64,000 nt of DNA from Streptomyces sp. NRRL S-118 (GCF_000716335.1 NZ_KL591017.1:35771-99770), one strand, 5' to 3'; shown: positions 17,795-26,911, counted from the stretch's first letter. Notes: a model not told the origin generated them from the sequence alone. Numbers and translations: made by a program.

Positions 17795-18487
17795 TCAGCC
17801 CGCCCCGCCCGCCCGTGCCGGTATGCGCGTCCACGGGGTCAGCAGCCGCTGCACGCCGAGCAGCAGCAGATCCGCCGCCATCGCCAGCAGCACGCACAGC
17901 ACCGACGCCGTGAGCACCTGCGCCTTGAAGAAACTCTTCAGCCCGCTCGTGATGAGCGTGCCGAGCCCGCCGTGGTCGACGAGCGCACCGACCGTCGTCA
18001 GGGCGATCGTCGACACCGTCGCCATCCGCACGCCCGCCATCACGGCCGGCAGTGCCAGCGGCAGTTCGACCTCCCACAGCAGCCGCCCGCGCCCGTACCC
18101 CATGCCGTACGCGGCCTCCCGCGCCTCCTCGGGCACCGCCGCGAGCCCCGCCAGGATGTTCCGTACGAGGATCGTCAGCGAGTACAGCACGAGGCCCGTC
18201 ACCACCAGGGCCGCCGAGAGCCCGAAGAACGGCAGCAGCAGCGAGAACATGGCCAGCGACGGAACGGTGTAGAGCACGGTCGTCAGTCCCAGCACCGGCC
18301 CGGCGAACCGCGGCCGGGTGCGCACCAGCAGGGCCAGCGGGAAGGCCACGGCCAGCCCGATGAGCACCGACACGACCGTGATCCACACGTGCTGGACCGT
18401 CGCGTCCGTCAGCTCCTGGGCCCGCGAGCGGACGTACTCCCCGCAGATCCAGTCGTTGGCCGCCAGACAACCCGGCGCCTCGCTCAC
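17795..18487 (-). CDS. Betaine/choline-type ABC transporter permease (first)
   Basis: 230 aa from the GTG at 18487; a GTG three codons upstream (18496) is equally possible. Membrane helices include HVWITVVSVLIGLAVAFPLALLV, LGLTTVLYTVPSLAMFSLLLP and LVVTGLVLYSLTILVRNILAG. The EAA loop is VPEEAREAAYGMGYGRGRLLWEVELPLA. It heads the leftward permease, permease, binding-protein operon, while the ATPase gene is divergent across a ~140-bp gap. Osmotic control is known for the family, but no site is recognisable here. Confidence 0.9.
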   Translation of the reverse strand: MSEAPGCLAANDWICGEYVRSRAQELTDATVQHVWITVVSVLIGLAVAFPLALLVRTRPRFAGPVLGLTTVLYTVPSLAMFSLLLPFFGLSAALVVTGLVLYSLTILVRNILAGLAAVPEEAREAAYGMGYGRGRLLWEVELPLALPAVMAGVRMATVSTIALTTVGALVDHGGLGTLITSGLKSFFKAQVLTASVLCVLLAMAADLLLLGVQRLLTPWTRIPARAGGAG

Positions 18488-18628
18488 GCACCCCACCCCC
18501 GTTCCACGGCCGCAACCGCTCCTGCGTTCGAGTCACCGACGACCCTATCCCCCGCCACCGACAATCACCGGGGTCCGCCACACCACGGCAACACCGCCTT
18601 CACACGGCACCGGCCACAATGGGGAACC

Positions 18629-19777
18629 ATGATCCGATTCGAGCACGTCACGAAGCGGTACCCGGACGGCACGACCGCCGTCGACGACCTGTCGTTCGAG
18701 GTCGCCGAGGGCGAACTCGTCACGCTCGTCGGACCGTCCGGCTGCGGCAAGACCACCACGATGAAGATGGTCAACCGGCTCGTCGAACCGACCTCGGGCC
18801 GGGTGTTCGTCGACGGCCACGACATCGCCGGCACCGACCCCGTACGGCTGCGCCGCGGCATCGGCTACGTCATCCAGCAGGTCGGCCTCTTCCCGCACCG
18901 GACCGTGCTGGAGAACACCGCGACCGTCCCCCACCTCCTCGGCGTCAAGCGGTCCGCGGCCCGTGACCGCGCCGCCGAACTCCTCGACCTCGTCGGCCTC
19001 GACCCGGCCGTGTACGGCGACCGCTATCCCGAACAGCTCTCCGGCGGCCAGCGCCAGCGTGTCGGCGTGGCCCGCGCGCTGGCCGCCGACCCGCCCGTGC
19101 TGCTGATGGACGAACCGTTCGGTGCGGTCGACCCGGTCGTCCGCGAGCGTCTGCAGAGCGAGTTCCTCAAGCTCCAGTCCCGGATGCGCAAGACGGTCCT
19201 GTTCGTCACGCACGACATCGAGGAGGCGGTCCGGCTGGGCGACCGCATCGCGGTCTTCGGGCAGGGCCGGATCGAGCAGCTGGACGCGCCCGCCACGGTC
19301 CTGGGCGCCCCGGCCACGCCGTACGTCGCCGAGTTCGTCGGCGCCGACCGCGGACTGAAGCGCCTGTCGGTCACCCCGATCGAGCCCGGCGACCTCGAAC
19401 AGCCCCCGGTCGTCCGCCTCGACGACCCGCTGCCCCGCGACCTGGGCGCGCACTGGGCCGTCGTGCTGGACGCGGAGGGCGGCCTGCACGGCTGGATCTC
19501 CGCCGAACAGGCCGGCGCCGGCAGCGGCCTGGTGCGCGACCACGCCCGCCGGATGGAGGCGTGGCTGCCCGTCGGCGCCTCGCTGAAGCAGGCGTTCGCC
19601 ACGATGCTCCAGTACGACGCGGGCTGGATCGCGGTCGTCGACCGCGAGGAGAAGGGCCGCTTCCTCGGCGTGCTCACCCCGGCGCGGCTGCACGAGGCGC
19701 TGCGCCGCTCCACCGCCGCCGATGCGCGGGACGTAGCGCGCGGCGACGTCGACCTGGAGACCGTCAGCCGGCGCTGA
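18629..19777 (+). CDS. Betaine/choline-type ABC transporter ATP-binding protein
   Basis: 382 aa. Walker A GPSGCGKT is at residues 35-42. The Q-loop, the signature QLSGGQRQRVGVARAL, Walker B LLMDEPFGAVD and switch FVTHDIEEAV are in normal order. After ~250 residues a CBS-type region begins (LHGWISAEQAG, LKQAFATMLQYDAGWIAVVD); such domains sense ionic strength in OpuA. It is divergent from its permeases and binding protein instead of being in their operon, which is an unusual layout. It converges on the esterase gene with a 14-bp overlap. Confidence 0.93.
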   Translation: MIRFEHVTKRYPDGTTAVDDLSFEVAEGELVTLVGPSGCGKTTTMKMVNRLVEPTSGRVFVDGHDIAGTDPVRLRRGIGYVIQQVGLFPHRTVLENTATVPHLLGVKRSAARDRAAELLDLVGLDPAVYGDRYPEQLSGGQRQRVGVARALAADPPVLLMDEPFGAVDPVVRERLQSEFLKLQSRMRKTVLFVTHDIEEAVRLGDRIAVFGQGRIEQLDAPATVLGAPATPYVAEFVGADRGLKRLSVTPIEPGDLEQPPVVRLDDPLPRDLGAHWAVVLDAEGGLHGWISAEQAGAGSGLVRDHARRMEAWLPVGASLKQAFATMLQYDAGWIAVVDREEKGRFLGVLTPARLHEALRRSTAADARDVARGDVDLETVSRR

Positions 19778-20882
19778 GCCGGCCGCTCAGCCACACCAGG
19801 GCCGGCGGGATCTCCCGGTTCCAGGTGCTGAAGTTGTGCCCGCCGCTGTCGAGGGTGATCGACGAGACGCGGGCGGGCGCCTTCACCTTGCTGATGAAGT
19901 CGAGCGTCCCCCGGCGGTTGCCCTCGCCCTGCCGGGAGGTGGTGACCAGGAAGGACGACCGGCCCTGCGGCAGGTGGTCCAGGCTCCACAGCAGATCGGC
20001 CCGGTCGCGGCGGCGCTGGTCGCCGTGGAACAGGTCCCCGGTCGTGACGTCCTCGGCCGCCTTGTAGTACGCGGACAGGCCGGCGGCCGCCGCGTACCGC
20101 CCGGGGTGGTGCAGGGCGATCTTCAGCGCGCAGTAGCCGCCGGTGGAGTTGCCGATGAAGCCCCAGTTCCGGGCGTGCGTGCCGACCCGGTACGTCCCGG
20201 AGACGGCCTCGGGCAGGTCCTCGGCGAAGAAGGTCTCGGTCTGCGGGCCGCCGGGGACGTCGACGCACTCGGTGTCCCTGGGCGGCGCCACGGTGGGGCG
20301 CAGCATCACCAGGATCATGGGGCGCATCTTCCCCTGCTTCACCTGCTCGTGGGCGGTGCGCGGGTACTTGAGCCCTTTGAGCAGGTTCTCGGCGGTGCCC
20401 GGGTAGCCGGTCAGCACGACGGCCGCCGGGAAGGTCTTCCCGGCGTACCGCGGCTGGAAGTACTCCGGCGGCAGGTAGACGTAGGCCGTGCTCCGGATCT
20501 TCGATCTCCCGCCGGAGACGACGACCTTCTGGACCTGGCCGGCCAGCGCCGGGCGGGCGGCGCCCGGCACGCCCTCGGGCTTGCGCTCGCCGACCACCGT
20601 GATGCCCGCCGCGCCGCCCGCGGAGTGGTCGACGACGACGCCCATCTCCTGCTCCCGTCCGAACAGGTCGGCCCACGAGCCGTAGAAGAGGAACTGGTTG
20701 TTCGCGGCCAGGCCGACCGCGGCGAAGAGGGCCAGCTGGGTCGCCAGCAGCAGCCCCACCCGGGCGAGCACCGGCCGCAGGCCCCGGCGGGCGAGCCGCG
20801 GCCACAGCAGGACGGTCGCCGCGAACAGGCCGATGGCCAGGAGCGATGCCAGCGCCAGGACCTTGTTGCTGGTGAGACCCAT
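19764..20882 (-). CDS. Membrane-anchored antigen-85/esterase-D-like alpha/beta hydrolase
   Basis: 372 aa from the ATG at 20882 (MGLTSNKVLALASLLAIGLF). Two N-terminal membrane segments (residues ~8-28 and ~40-62) anchor an extracytoplasmic alpha/beta-hydrolase domain. The nucleophile elbow is GNSTGG (NWGFIGNSTGGYCALKIAL), and a plausible catalytic His lies in SGGHNFSTW near the C-terminus. TGYPGTAENLLKGLKYP is another family segment. The putative-esterase family includes mycolyltransferases and feruloyl or S-formylglutathione esterases; the substrate here is unknown. It is divergent from the lysyltransferase gene. Confidence 0.88.
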   Translation of the reverse strand: MGLTSNKVLALASLLAIGLFAATVLLWPRLARRGLRPVLARVGLLLATQLALFAAVGLAANNQFLFYGSWADLFGREQEMGVVVDHSAGGAAGITVVGERKPEGVPGAARPALAGQVQKVVVSGGRSKIRSTAYVYLPPEYFQPRYAGKTFPAAVVLTGYPGTAENLLKGLKYPRTAHEQVKQGKMRPMILVMLRPTVAPPRDTECVDVPGGPQTETFFAEDLPEAVSGTYRVGTHARNWGFIGNSTGGYCALKIALHHPGRYAAAAGLSAYYKAAEDVTTGDLFHGDQRRRDRADLLWSLDHLPQGRSSFLVTTSRQGEGNRRGTLDFISKVKAPARVSSITLDSGGHNFSTWNREIPPALVWLSGRLSAG

Positions 20883-21033
20883 GAGTCGTGCCAGTCCTCT
20901 TCGTCGAGATTTTCCCGGGGGCGGAATGAACCCGTCTCCCCCGTGTGCCGTCCTAGAGAGCGCACGCTGTCCGGCCGAGCCGTTTCCGGCCCCAGGGGAC
21001 ACAGGTCAATCTCTCGCGGAGCTACGGGAAGCA

Positions 21034-22866
21034 ATGTCTGTCACGGTAGATGGGGATAAGTCGGGATCGGTTCCTGGCCGGCTGCGCCGCGTCCTGCGCG
21101 GGCCGCGTGCCGAAACGGTTCCCTCGCTGGTGGGCACGGCCTGCACGGTCATCGGTCTGATCGACATCGCCGCCGGGGTCTTCCCCCGGTTCCGCGCCAG
21201 CCGCATGCACGCCGTCGCGGAGGTCCTGCCGGGCACCCTCGGCCCCCTCTCGGCAGCCCTCTCCGTCAGCGCCGGCGTCCTGCTCCTGCTGCTCGCGCAC
21301 GGCCTGAAGCGCCACAAGCGCCGCGCCTGGCGCGCGGCCGTGATCCTGCTGCCCGTCGGGGCCGCGGCCCAGTTCGTCTACCGCCACTCCGTCATCGGCG
21401 CCCTGCTCTCCCTGGCCCTGCTCGCCCTGCTGCTGCGCCACCGCGGCGAGTTCGCGGCGCTGCCCGATCCGCGCAGCCGCTGGAAGGCACTGGCCAACTT
21501 CGTGGTGATGGGCGCCGGCTCGATCGGGCTCGGCCTGATCATCGTCAGCGCCCACCCCCGCAGGGTGGTCGGCAGCCCGGGCCTGAGCGACCGCCTGGAG
21601 CACGTCCTCTACGGCCTGTTCGGCATGGAGGGCCCCATCGGCTACCGCGGTGGCGTCGACTGGACCGTCGGCTACTCGCTCGGCGCGCTCGGTCTGCTGA
21701 CCGCCATCACCACCGTGTACCTCGCCCTCCGCCCCGAGCACCCGGTCGCCCGGCTCACCGAGGACGACGAGACGCGGCTGCGCGAGCTGCTCGCCCGGCA
21801 CGGCGGGCGCGACTCGCTCGGCCACTTCGCGCTCCGCCGCGACAAGGGCGTCGTGTTCTCCCCCAGTGGCAAGGCCGCCGTCTGCTACCGCGTCGTCTCG
21901 GGCGTGATGCTCGCCAGCGGTGACCCGATCGGCGACGTCGAGGCCTGGCCCGGCGCCATCGAGCGGTTCATGGACGAGGCCAAGGCCCACTCCTGGACCC
22001 CTGCCGTCATGGGCTGCTCCGAGACCGGCGGCGAGGTGTGGACCCGGGAGACCGGTCTGGACGCGCTGGAGCTCGGCGACGAGGCGGTGGTGGACGTCCC
22101 GGATTTCTCGCTCACCGGGCGCGCCATGCGCAACGTGCGCCAGATGGTCAAGCGCATCGAGCGCAATGGGTACACGACCCGGGTCCGGCGCGCCCGTGAC
22201 CTCTCGGACGGCGAGCTGGAGCGCATACGGCAGGCCGCCGCCGACTGGCGCGGCACCGACACCGAGCGCGGCTTCTCCATGGCGCTGGGCCGCATCGGCG
22301 ACCCGGCCGACGGTGACGCGGTGATCGCCACCGCCCACAAGGAGGACCCGGATGCCCCGTACGGGGACCTGAAGGCGATCATCCACTTCGTGCCGTGGGG
22401 GACGGACGGGATGTCGCTGGAGCTGATGCGCCGCGATCGCTCCGCCGACCCGGGCATGAACGAACTGCTGATCGTCGCCGCCCTCCAGGCCTCCCCCCAA
22501 CTGGGCATCGAGCGGGTCTCGCTGAACTTCGCGATGTTCCGCTCGGCCCTGGCCCGCGGCGAGAAGCTCGGCGCCGGCCCGGTCCTGCGGATCTGGCGCG
22601 GACTGCTGGTGTTCCTCTCCCGCTGGTTCCAGATCGAGTCGCTGTACAAGTTCAACGCGAAGTTCCAGCCGCGCTGGGAGCCCCGCTTCGTCGTCTACCG
22701 CAACGCCCGCGACCTGCCGCGCATCGGCTTCGCGGCGATGCAGGCGGAGGGCTTCGTGAACATCGAGCCGCCGCGCCCGTTCCGCCGCCGGCGCGCCGCC
22801 CGCCCGGCCCGGCCCTGTGCGCACATCTCCCCGTCGCACGGGGAGCACGAGGTCCGCGCGGCCTGA
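21034..22866 (+). CDS. MprF/LysX-like phosphatidylglycerol lysyltransferase-family membrane protein (DUF2156)
   Basis: 610 aa from the ATG at 21034 behind GGGAAG. About five to six membrane helices fill residues ~25-235 (VGTACTVIGLIDIAAGVFP, ALSVSAGVLLLLLAHGL, FVVMGAGSIGLGLIIVSA, LGALGLLTAITTVYLAL). A cytoplasmic DUF2156 (GNAT-like) domain follows from ~245 (GRDSLGHFALRRDKGVVFSPSGKAAVCYRVV; PGMNELLIVAALQA; LSLNFAMFRS-type segment). These domains transfer an amino acid from aminoacyl-tRNA to membrane lipid, lowering surface charge. The tRNA synthetase domain of bifunctional LysX is absent. It lies 37 bp upstream of folP. Confidence 0.88.
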   Translation: MSVTVDGDKSGSVPGRLRRVLRGPRAETVPSLVGTACTVIGLIDIAAGVFPRFRASRMHAVAEVLPGTLGPLSAALSVSAGVLLLLLAHGLKRHKRRAWRAAVILLPVGAAAQFVYRHSVIGALLSLALLALLLRHRGEFAALPDPRSRWKALANFVVMGAGSIGLGLIIVSAHPRRVVGSPGLSDRLEHVLYGLFGMEGPIGYRGGVDWTVGYSLGALGLLTAITTVYLALRPEHPVARLTEDDETRLRELLARHGGRDSLGHFALRRDKGVVFSPSGKAAVCYRVVSGVMLASGDPIGDVEAWPGAIERFMDEAKAHSWTPAVMGCSETGGEVWTRETGLDALELGDEAVVDVPDFSLTGRAMRNVRQMVKRIERNGYTTRVRRARDLSDGELERIRQAAADWRGTDTERGFSMALGRIGDPADGDAVIATAHKEDPDAPYGDLKAIIHFVPWGTDGMSLELMRRDRSADPGMNELLIVAALQASPQLGIERVSLNFAMFRSALARGEKLGAGPVLRIWRGLLVFLSRWFQIESLYKFNAKFQPRWEPRFVVYRNARDLPRIGFAAMQAEGFVNIEPPRPFRRRRAARPARPCAHISPSHGEHEVRAA

Positions 22867-22903
22867 CCCGCCCTGCCGGAGCGGCACCCCCTAGGCTGGA
22901 CGC

Positions 22904-23764
22904 ATGAGTACGTTGCGCGCGCGTGGCACGGCCCGGGGCCTGCCGGAGTGGGACCGCTGTGCGGTCATGGGAGTCGTCAACGTGACCCCCGACTCCTTCT
23001 CCGACGGTGGTCGCTGGTTCGACACCACGGCCGCCGTCAAGCACGGTCTGGAACTCGTCGCCCAGGGCGCCGACCTGGTCGACGTCGGCGGCGAGTCGAC
23101 CCGGCCGGGCGCCACCCGCGTGGACGAGGACGAGGAGCTGCGGCGGGTCGTCCCCGTCGTGCGCGGCCTGGCGGCCGAGGGCGTCACCGTCTCGGTCGAC
23201 ACCATGCGCGCCTCGGTCGCCCGCCGCGCCGTGGAGGCCGGCGCGGTGCTGGTCAACGACGTGAGCGGCGGTCTGGCCGACCCGGAGATGGTGCCGTCCG
23301 TCGCCGCCGCCGAGGTGCCGTTCGTCGTCATGCACTGGCGCGGCTTCAGCGAGAACATGAACAGCCTCGCCGTGTACGACGACGTCGTGGCGGAGGTCGT
23401 CGCCGAGGTCCACGCGCGCGTGGAAGCGGTCGTCGCCGGGGGTGTCGACCCCGAGCGGATCATCGTCGACCCGGGCCTCGGCTTCGCCAAGCAGGCCCCG
23501 CACGACCTGGCGCTCATCGCCCACCTCGCCGACCTGCGGGCGCTCGGCCGCCCGCTGCTGGTGGCCGCCTCGCGCAAGCGGTTCCTCGGCCACGTCTTGG
23601 CCGCCGAGGGCTCGGCGCCACCGCCCGCGCGGGAGCGGGACGCGGCCACCGCCGCCGTCTCGGCCATCGCCGCGCACGCGGGCGCCTGGGCCGTGCGCGT
23701 GCACGAGGTACGGGCGACGGCGGACGCGGTCCGCGTGGCCCGCGCCGTCGAGGGTGCCCTGTGA
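22904..23764 (+). CDS. folP: Dihydropteroate synthase (FolP)
   Basis: 286 aa. It condenses p-aminobenzoate with 6-hydroxymethyl-dihydropterin diphosphate, the sulfonamide target. Motifs are GVVNVTPDSFSDGGRW near residue 23, DVGGESTRPGA near 60, NDVSGGLADPEM, IIVDPGLGFAKQ and SRKRFLG. It is the first gene of a rightward folate operon; the next gene starts inside its stop codon (GTGA). Confidence 0.96.
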   Translation: MSTLRARGTARGLPEWDRCAVMGVVNVTPDSFSDGGRWFDTTAAVKHGLELVAQGADLVDVGGESTRPGATRVDEDEELRRVVPVVRGLAAEGVTVSVDTMRASVARRAVEAGAVLVNDVSGGLADPEMVPSVAAAEVPFVVMHWRGFSENMNSLAVYDDVVAEVVAEVHARVEAVVAGGVDPERIIVDPGLGFAKQAPHDLALIAHLADLRALGRPLLVAASRKRFLGHVLAAEGSAPPPARERDAATAAVSAIAAHAGAWAVRVHEVRATADAVRVARAVEGAL

Positions 23765-24225
23765 GCGACGCGCGGACCCGCGACACCGAAGCGGTCGAGC
23801 TGGCCAACACCGCCTTCTACGAGGCGATGGAACGCGGCGACTTCGAGGCGATCTCCGAGCTGTGGCTGGCCGAACCGCACGGCGGGATCTCCTGCGTGCA
23901 CCCCGGCTGGCCGGTGCTGACGGGCCGGGGCGAGGTGCTCCGCTCGTACGCGCTGATCATGGCGAACACCGAGTACATCCAGTTCTTCCTGACCGATGTG
24001 AAGGTGTCCGTCGCCGGTGACACGGCCCTGGTGACCTGCACGGAGAACATCCTCAGCGGCGGCCCGGCCGAGGACGGCGCCGAGCTGGGACCGCTCGTCG
24101 GCCAGCTGGTCGTCGCGACGAACGTGTTCCGCCGCACACCGGACGGATGGCGGGTCTGGTCGCACCACGGTTCACCCGTTCTGGCCGAATCGGGTGACGA
24201 CGAGGACGACGAGAACCCCTCCTGA
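23761..24225 (+). CDS. NTF2-like/SnoaL-fold protein in the folate operon
   Basis: 154 aa from the GTG at 23761, which overlaps the folP stop. The cone-shaped NTF2 fold is shown by VELANTAFYEAMERGDFEAISELWLAE, ISCVHPGWPVLTGRGEVLRSYALIM and a C-terminal beta sheet (VVATNVFRRTPDGWRVWSHHGSPV). The tail is acidic. Relatives include ketosteroid-isomerase-like and DUF4440 proteins, which may be catalytic or merely bind ligands. Translational coupling to folP suggests a folate-related role, but no known pathway step needs it. Confidence 0.85.
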   Translation: MSDARTRDTEAVELANTAFYEAMERGDFEAISELWLAEPHGGISCVHPGWPVLTGRGEVLRSYALIMANTEYIQFFLTDVKVSVAGDTALVTCTENILSGGPAEDGAELGPLVGQLVVATNVFRRTPDGWRVWSHHGSPVLAESGDDEDDENPS

Positions 24226-24360
24226 GTGGGTAGGCGAGCGGTGAACCGGCCCCATGGTCGGGCGTTGTCAGCGCTCGCAGGTAGATTCGAGTGGTGGCAA
24301 CGCGCGTCGACCGCACCCGGCCGTGTGCCCGCCAGACCAACGACAGCAGGAGTGATTCGC

Positions 24361-24720
24361 GTGGACCGTGTCGCGCTGCGCGGCCTCAAGGCCCGTGGGC
24401 ACCATGGCGTCTTCCCCCGGGAGCGCGAGGAGGGCCAGACCTTCATCGTGGACCTGGTGCTCGGCCTCGACACGCGCCCGGCGGCGGCCGACGACGACCT
24501 GGCGAAGACGGTGCACTACGGCATCGTGGCGGAGGAGGTCGTGGACGTGGTGCAGGGGGAGCCGGTCGACCTGATCGAGACGCTCGCCGAGCGCATCGCC
24601 CACCAGTGCCTCAAGCACGACGGGGTCCAGGAGGTGGAGGTGACCGTCCACAAGCCGGACGCCCCGATCACCGTGCCCTTCGACGACGTCACCATCACCA
24701 TCACACGGAGGCGCGCATGA
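24361..24720 (+). CDS. folB: Dihydroneopterin aldolase (FolB)
   Basis: 119 aa from the GTG at 24361 with an AGGAG site 8 bp upstream (VDRVALRGLKARGHHGVFPRE). It cleaves dihydroneopterin to 6-hydroxymethyl-dihydropterin and glycolaldehyde. The conserved HHGVFPREREEGQTFIVDL, TVHYG and the LIETLAERIAHQCL segment are present. A 135-bp gap to the NTF2-like gene shows no clear terminator. It overlaps folK by ATGA. Confidence 0.95.
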   Translation: MDRVALRGLKARGHHGVFPREREEGQTFIVDLVLGLDTRPAAADDDLAKTVHYGIVAEEVVDVVQGEPVDLIETLAERIAHQCLKHDGVQEVEVTVHKPDAPITVPFDDVTITITRRRA

Positions 24721-25316
24721 ACAGCACGCAGAGCGACCCGACGGTACAGCCGGTGCCCGCCTCCGTGGTGGAGCAGGTCGACGCCGCGGACATCACGCTC
24801 TCCAACCCGAAGCGGGCCGTGATCGCCCTCGGGGCCAACCTCGGCAACCGCCTGGAGACCCTCCAGGGCGCCATCGACGCCCTGGAGGACACGCCGGGCG
24901 TCCGGGTCAAGGCGGTGTCCCCGGTGTACGAGACGGAGCCGTGGGGCGTCGACCCCGGCTCGCAGCCCTCGTACTTCAACGCGGTGGTCGTGGTGAAGAC
25001 CACCCTGCCGCCCGCCTCGCTGCTGGAGCGGGCGCACGCCGTGGAGGAGGCGTTCCACAGGGTCCGCGACGAGCGCTGGGGCGCCCGCACCCTGGACGTC
25101 GACATCGTGGCGTACGCGGACCTGGTCTCCGACGACCCCGTCCTCACCCTGCCGCACCCGCGCGCCCACGAGCGGGCCTTCGTCCTGGCGCCGTGGCACG
25201 ACGTCGACCCGGAGGCCCAGGTCCCGGGCGTCGGTGCGGTCGCCGATCTGCTGACGGGCGTGGGCCGGTCCGGCGTCCTCGCCCGCGAGGACCTGGAACT
25301 GCGGCTGCCCGAGTAG
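24717..25316 (+). CDS. folK: 2-amino-4-hydroxy-6-hydroxymethyldihydropteridine diphosphokinase (FolK)
   Basis: 199 aa. It transfers pyrophosphate from ATP to 6-hydroxymethyl-dihydropterin, giving the folP substrate. Family motifs are IALGANLGNRLETLQGAIDAL, PVYETEPWG, SYFNAVVVVKT, RWGARTLDVDIVAY and LPHPRAHERAFVLAPW. About 30 extra residues precede the domain (MNSTQSDPTVQPVPASVVEQ...). Start overlaps the folB stop. Confidence 0.96.
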   Translation: MNSTQSDPTVQPVPASVVEQVDAADITLSNPKRAVIALGANLGNRLETLQGAIDALEDTPGVRVKAVSPVYETEPWGVDPGSQPSYFNAVVVVKTTLPPASLLERAHAVEEAFHRVRDERWGARTLDVDIVAYADLVSDDPVLTLPHPRAHERAFVLAPWHDVDPEAQVPGVGAVADLLTGVGRSGVLAREDLELRLPE

Positions 25317-25365
25317 TCGTTAACCTCGACGAAGATCGTACGGCGACGAGCGCGAAGGACCCCCG

Positions 25366-25842
25366 GTGAAGCAACTGAGGCTCAAGGTACTGGCGGGTCT
25401 TTTCGTCGTCGCGGGCATCCTCTCCTGGGGAGGCGCCCGGCTGTGGGAGGCGTTCGGCACCGTGCCGAGCGTGCCCCTGGCCGCGCCGATCGTCCTCGCC
25501 GTGATCGCGGTGGTCCTCATGGCGACGGCCCTGTCGCTGCGGGCCCGGCTGCGCGCCCAGCGCGAGCGCCGTCCCGGCGCGAAGGGCGTGGAGCCCCTGA
25601 TGGCCGCCCGCGCGGTCGTCTTCGGCCAGGCCAGCGCCCTGGTCGCCGCGCTGGTGAGCGGTATGTACGGCGGGGTGGGCGTCTTCCTGCTCGGCTCGCT
25701 CGACATCCCGCCCCGCCGGGACCAGGCGATCTACGCCGGCTTCTCGATGGCGGCGGGCATCGCGGTGATCGCGGCGGCGGTCTTCCTCGAGCGGGTCTGC
25801 AAGCTCCCCGAGGACGACGACGAGGTCCCTTCCCGGGGCTGA
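25366..25842 (+). CDS. DUF3180 membrane protein
   Basis: 158 aa from a GTG. Four membrane helices are visible (VLAGLFVVAGILSWGGARLW, PIVLAVIAVVLMATALSL, AVVFGQASALVAALVSGMYGG, AIYAGFSMAAGIAVIAAAVFL), with an acidic C-terminus. DUF3180 proteins follow folK in many actinobacteria; their role is unknown to me. It is probably the last gene of the folate operon, as a hairpin follows directly. Confidence 0.9.
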   Translation: MKQLRLKVLAGLFVVAGILSWGGARLWEAFGTVPSVPLAAPIVLAVIAVVLMATALSLRARLRAQRERRPGAKGVEPLMAARAVVFGQASALVAALVSGMYGGVGVFLLGSLDIPPRRDQAIYAGFSMAAGIAVIAAAVFLERVCKLPEDDDEVPSRG

Positions 25843-25857
25843 CACCCCGGACGGGAC

Positions 25858-25886
25858 GGGGCCGCCATCCGGCGGACAGCGGCCCC
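25858..25886. terminator. Bidirectional terminator between DUF3180 and aldo/keto reductase genes
   Basis: An 8-bp perfect stem GGGGCCGC / GCGGCCCC, with further outer pairing CCCCGG / CCGGGG, sits in the 58-bp gap between two convergent stops. Confidence 0.7.
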
Positions 25887-25900
25887 GGGGCGTGTGCCGC

Positions 25901-26911
25901 CTACAGCAGCGTGCCGCCCGCCACCTCCGTCGTGGCGAGGATCGCCGACAGCCGGTCCAGCACCTCCTGCGACAGCTCCACCCGCGCGGCGGCGAGGTTC
26001 TCCTCGATGTGCGCGGGGGTACGGCTGCCCGGGATCGGCACCACGTGCGGGTCCTGCGCCAGCAGCCACGCCAGCGCCAGTTGCGCCGGGGTCAGCTCCA
26101 GCTCGGCGGCGATGCCCCGCACCGGCGCGAAGCGGTCGTTGTTGGCCTGCCGGTTCTCCGCGGCGAACCGCGGCATCTGCTGCCGGAAGTCGCCCTCCTT
26201 CACCTCGCTCACCGTGCCGGTGAGGAAGCCCGCCCCCAGCGGCGACCACGCCACCAGCCCGACGCCCAGCTCCCGGGCGGCGGCGAGCAGCTCCGGGTCG
26301 GCCGGGCGCCACATGGACCACTCGGTCTGCACGGCCGCCACGGGGTGCACGGCGTGCGCGGCCCGCAGCTGGTCGGCGGTGACGTTCGACAGGCCCAGGT
26401 ACCGGACCAGCCCGTCCTGGATGAGGTCGGCCACCGCACCCACGGTGTCCTCCAGGGGCACCTGCGGGTCGGGGAAGTGCGGGTAGTAGAGGTCGATCCG
26501 GTCCGTCCCCAGCTCCCGCAGGCTCGCCTCCGCGTACCCGCGCACATGCTTGGGGTCGGCGTTGACGGCGAGCTCACCGAAGGCGAAGCCGACCGGGAAG
26601 GGGTGCGGCTCCACGCCCTCGGGCAGCCGGAAGCCGAACTTGGTGGCGATCGCCACCTCGTCCCGCCGCCCGCGCAGCGCCTTGCCGATGAGCCGCTCGT
26701 TGTGGCCGTCGGCGCCGTACCCGTCCGCCGTGTCGATCAGGGTGGCGCCCGCCTCGACCGCGGCGAGCAGCGCCCGCTCACCGCGCTCGTCGTCGATCTC
26801 CCCGTACACGCCCGGCGACAGCACCATCGCGCCGAAGCCGAGCGCGGACACCTCCAGGCCGCCGAGGCTGCGTGCGGGTAAGGACTTCGCCTGCTTGTTC
26901 GTGATCGTCAT
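25901..26911 (-). CDS. Aldo/keto reductase
   Basis: 336 aa from the ATG at 26911 (MTITNKQAKSLPARSLGG). A TIM-barrel NADPH oxidoreductase of the YajO/PLR type. The catalytic Asp-Tyr motif is in LIDTADGYGADGHNE, the Lys in ATKFGFRLPEG and the His in YYPHFPDPQVPLEDT. The NADPH-binding GSRTPAHIEENLAA is near the C-terminus. It lies downstream of folE on the same strand (78-bp gap). Its physiological substrate cannot be inferred, and it interrupts an otherwise folate/ftsH neighbourhood. Confidence 0.92.
   Translation of the reverse strand: MTITNKQAKSLPARSLGGLEVSALGFGAMVLSPGVYGEIDDERGERALLAAVEAGATLIDTADGYGADGHNERLIGKALRGRRDEVAIATKFGFRLPEGVEPHPFPVGFAFGELAVNADPKHVRGYAEASLRELGTDRIDLYYPHFPDPQVPLEDTVGAVADLIQDGLVRYLGLSNVTADQLRAAHAVHPVAAVQTEWSMWRPADPELLAAARELGVGLVAWSPLGAGFLTGTVSEVKEGDFRQQMPRFAAENRQANNDRFAPVRGIAAELELTPAQLALAWLLAQDPHVVPIPGSRTPAHIEENLAAARVELSQEVLDRLSAILATTEVAGGTLL

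Noticed and set aside
17030..18628. Long plus-strand frame upstream of the transporter ATPase, across the permease genes.
   Set aside because: Antisense to two clear permease genes; His/Arg/Gln-rich with no domain. The ATPase begins at its own ATG at 18629.
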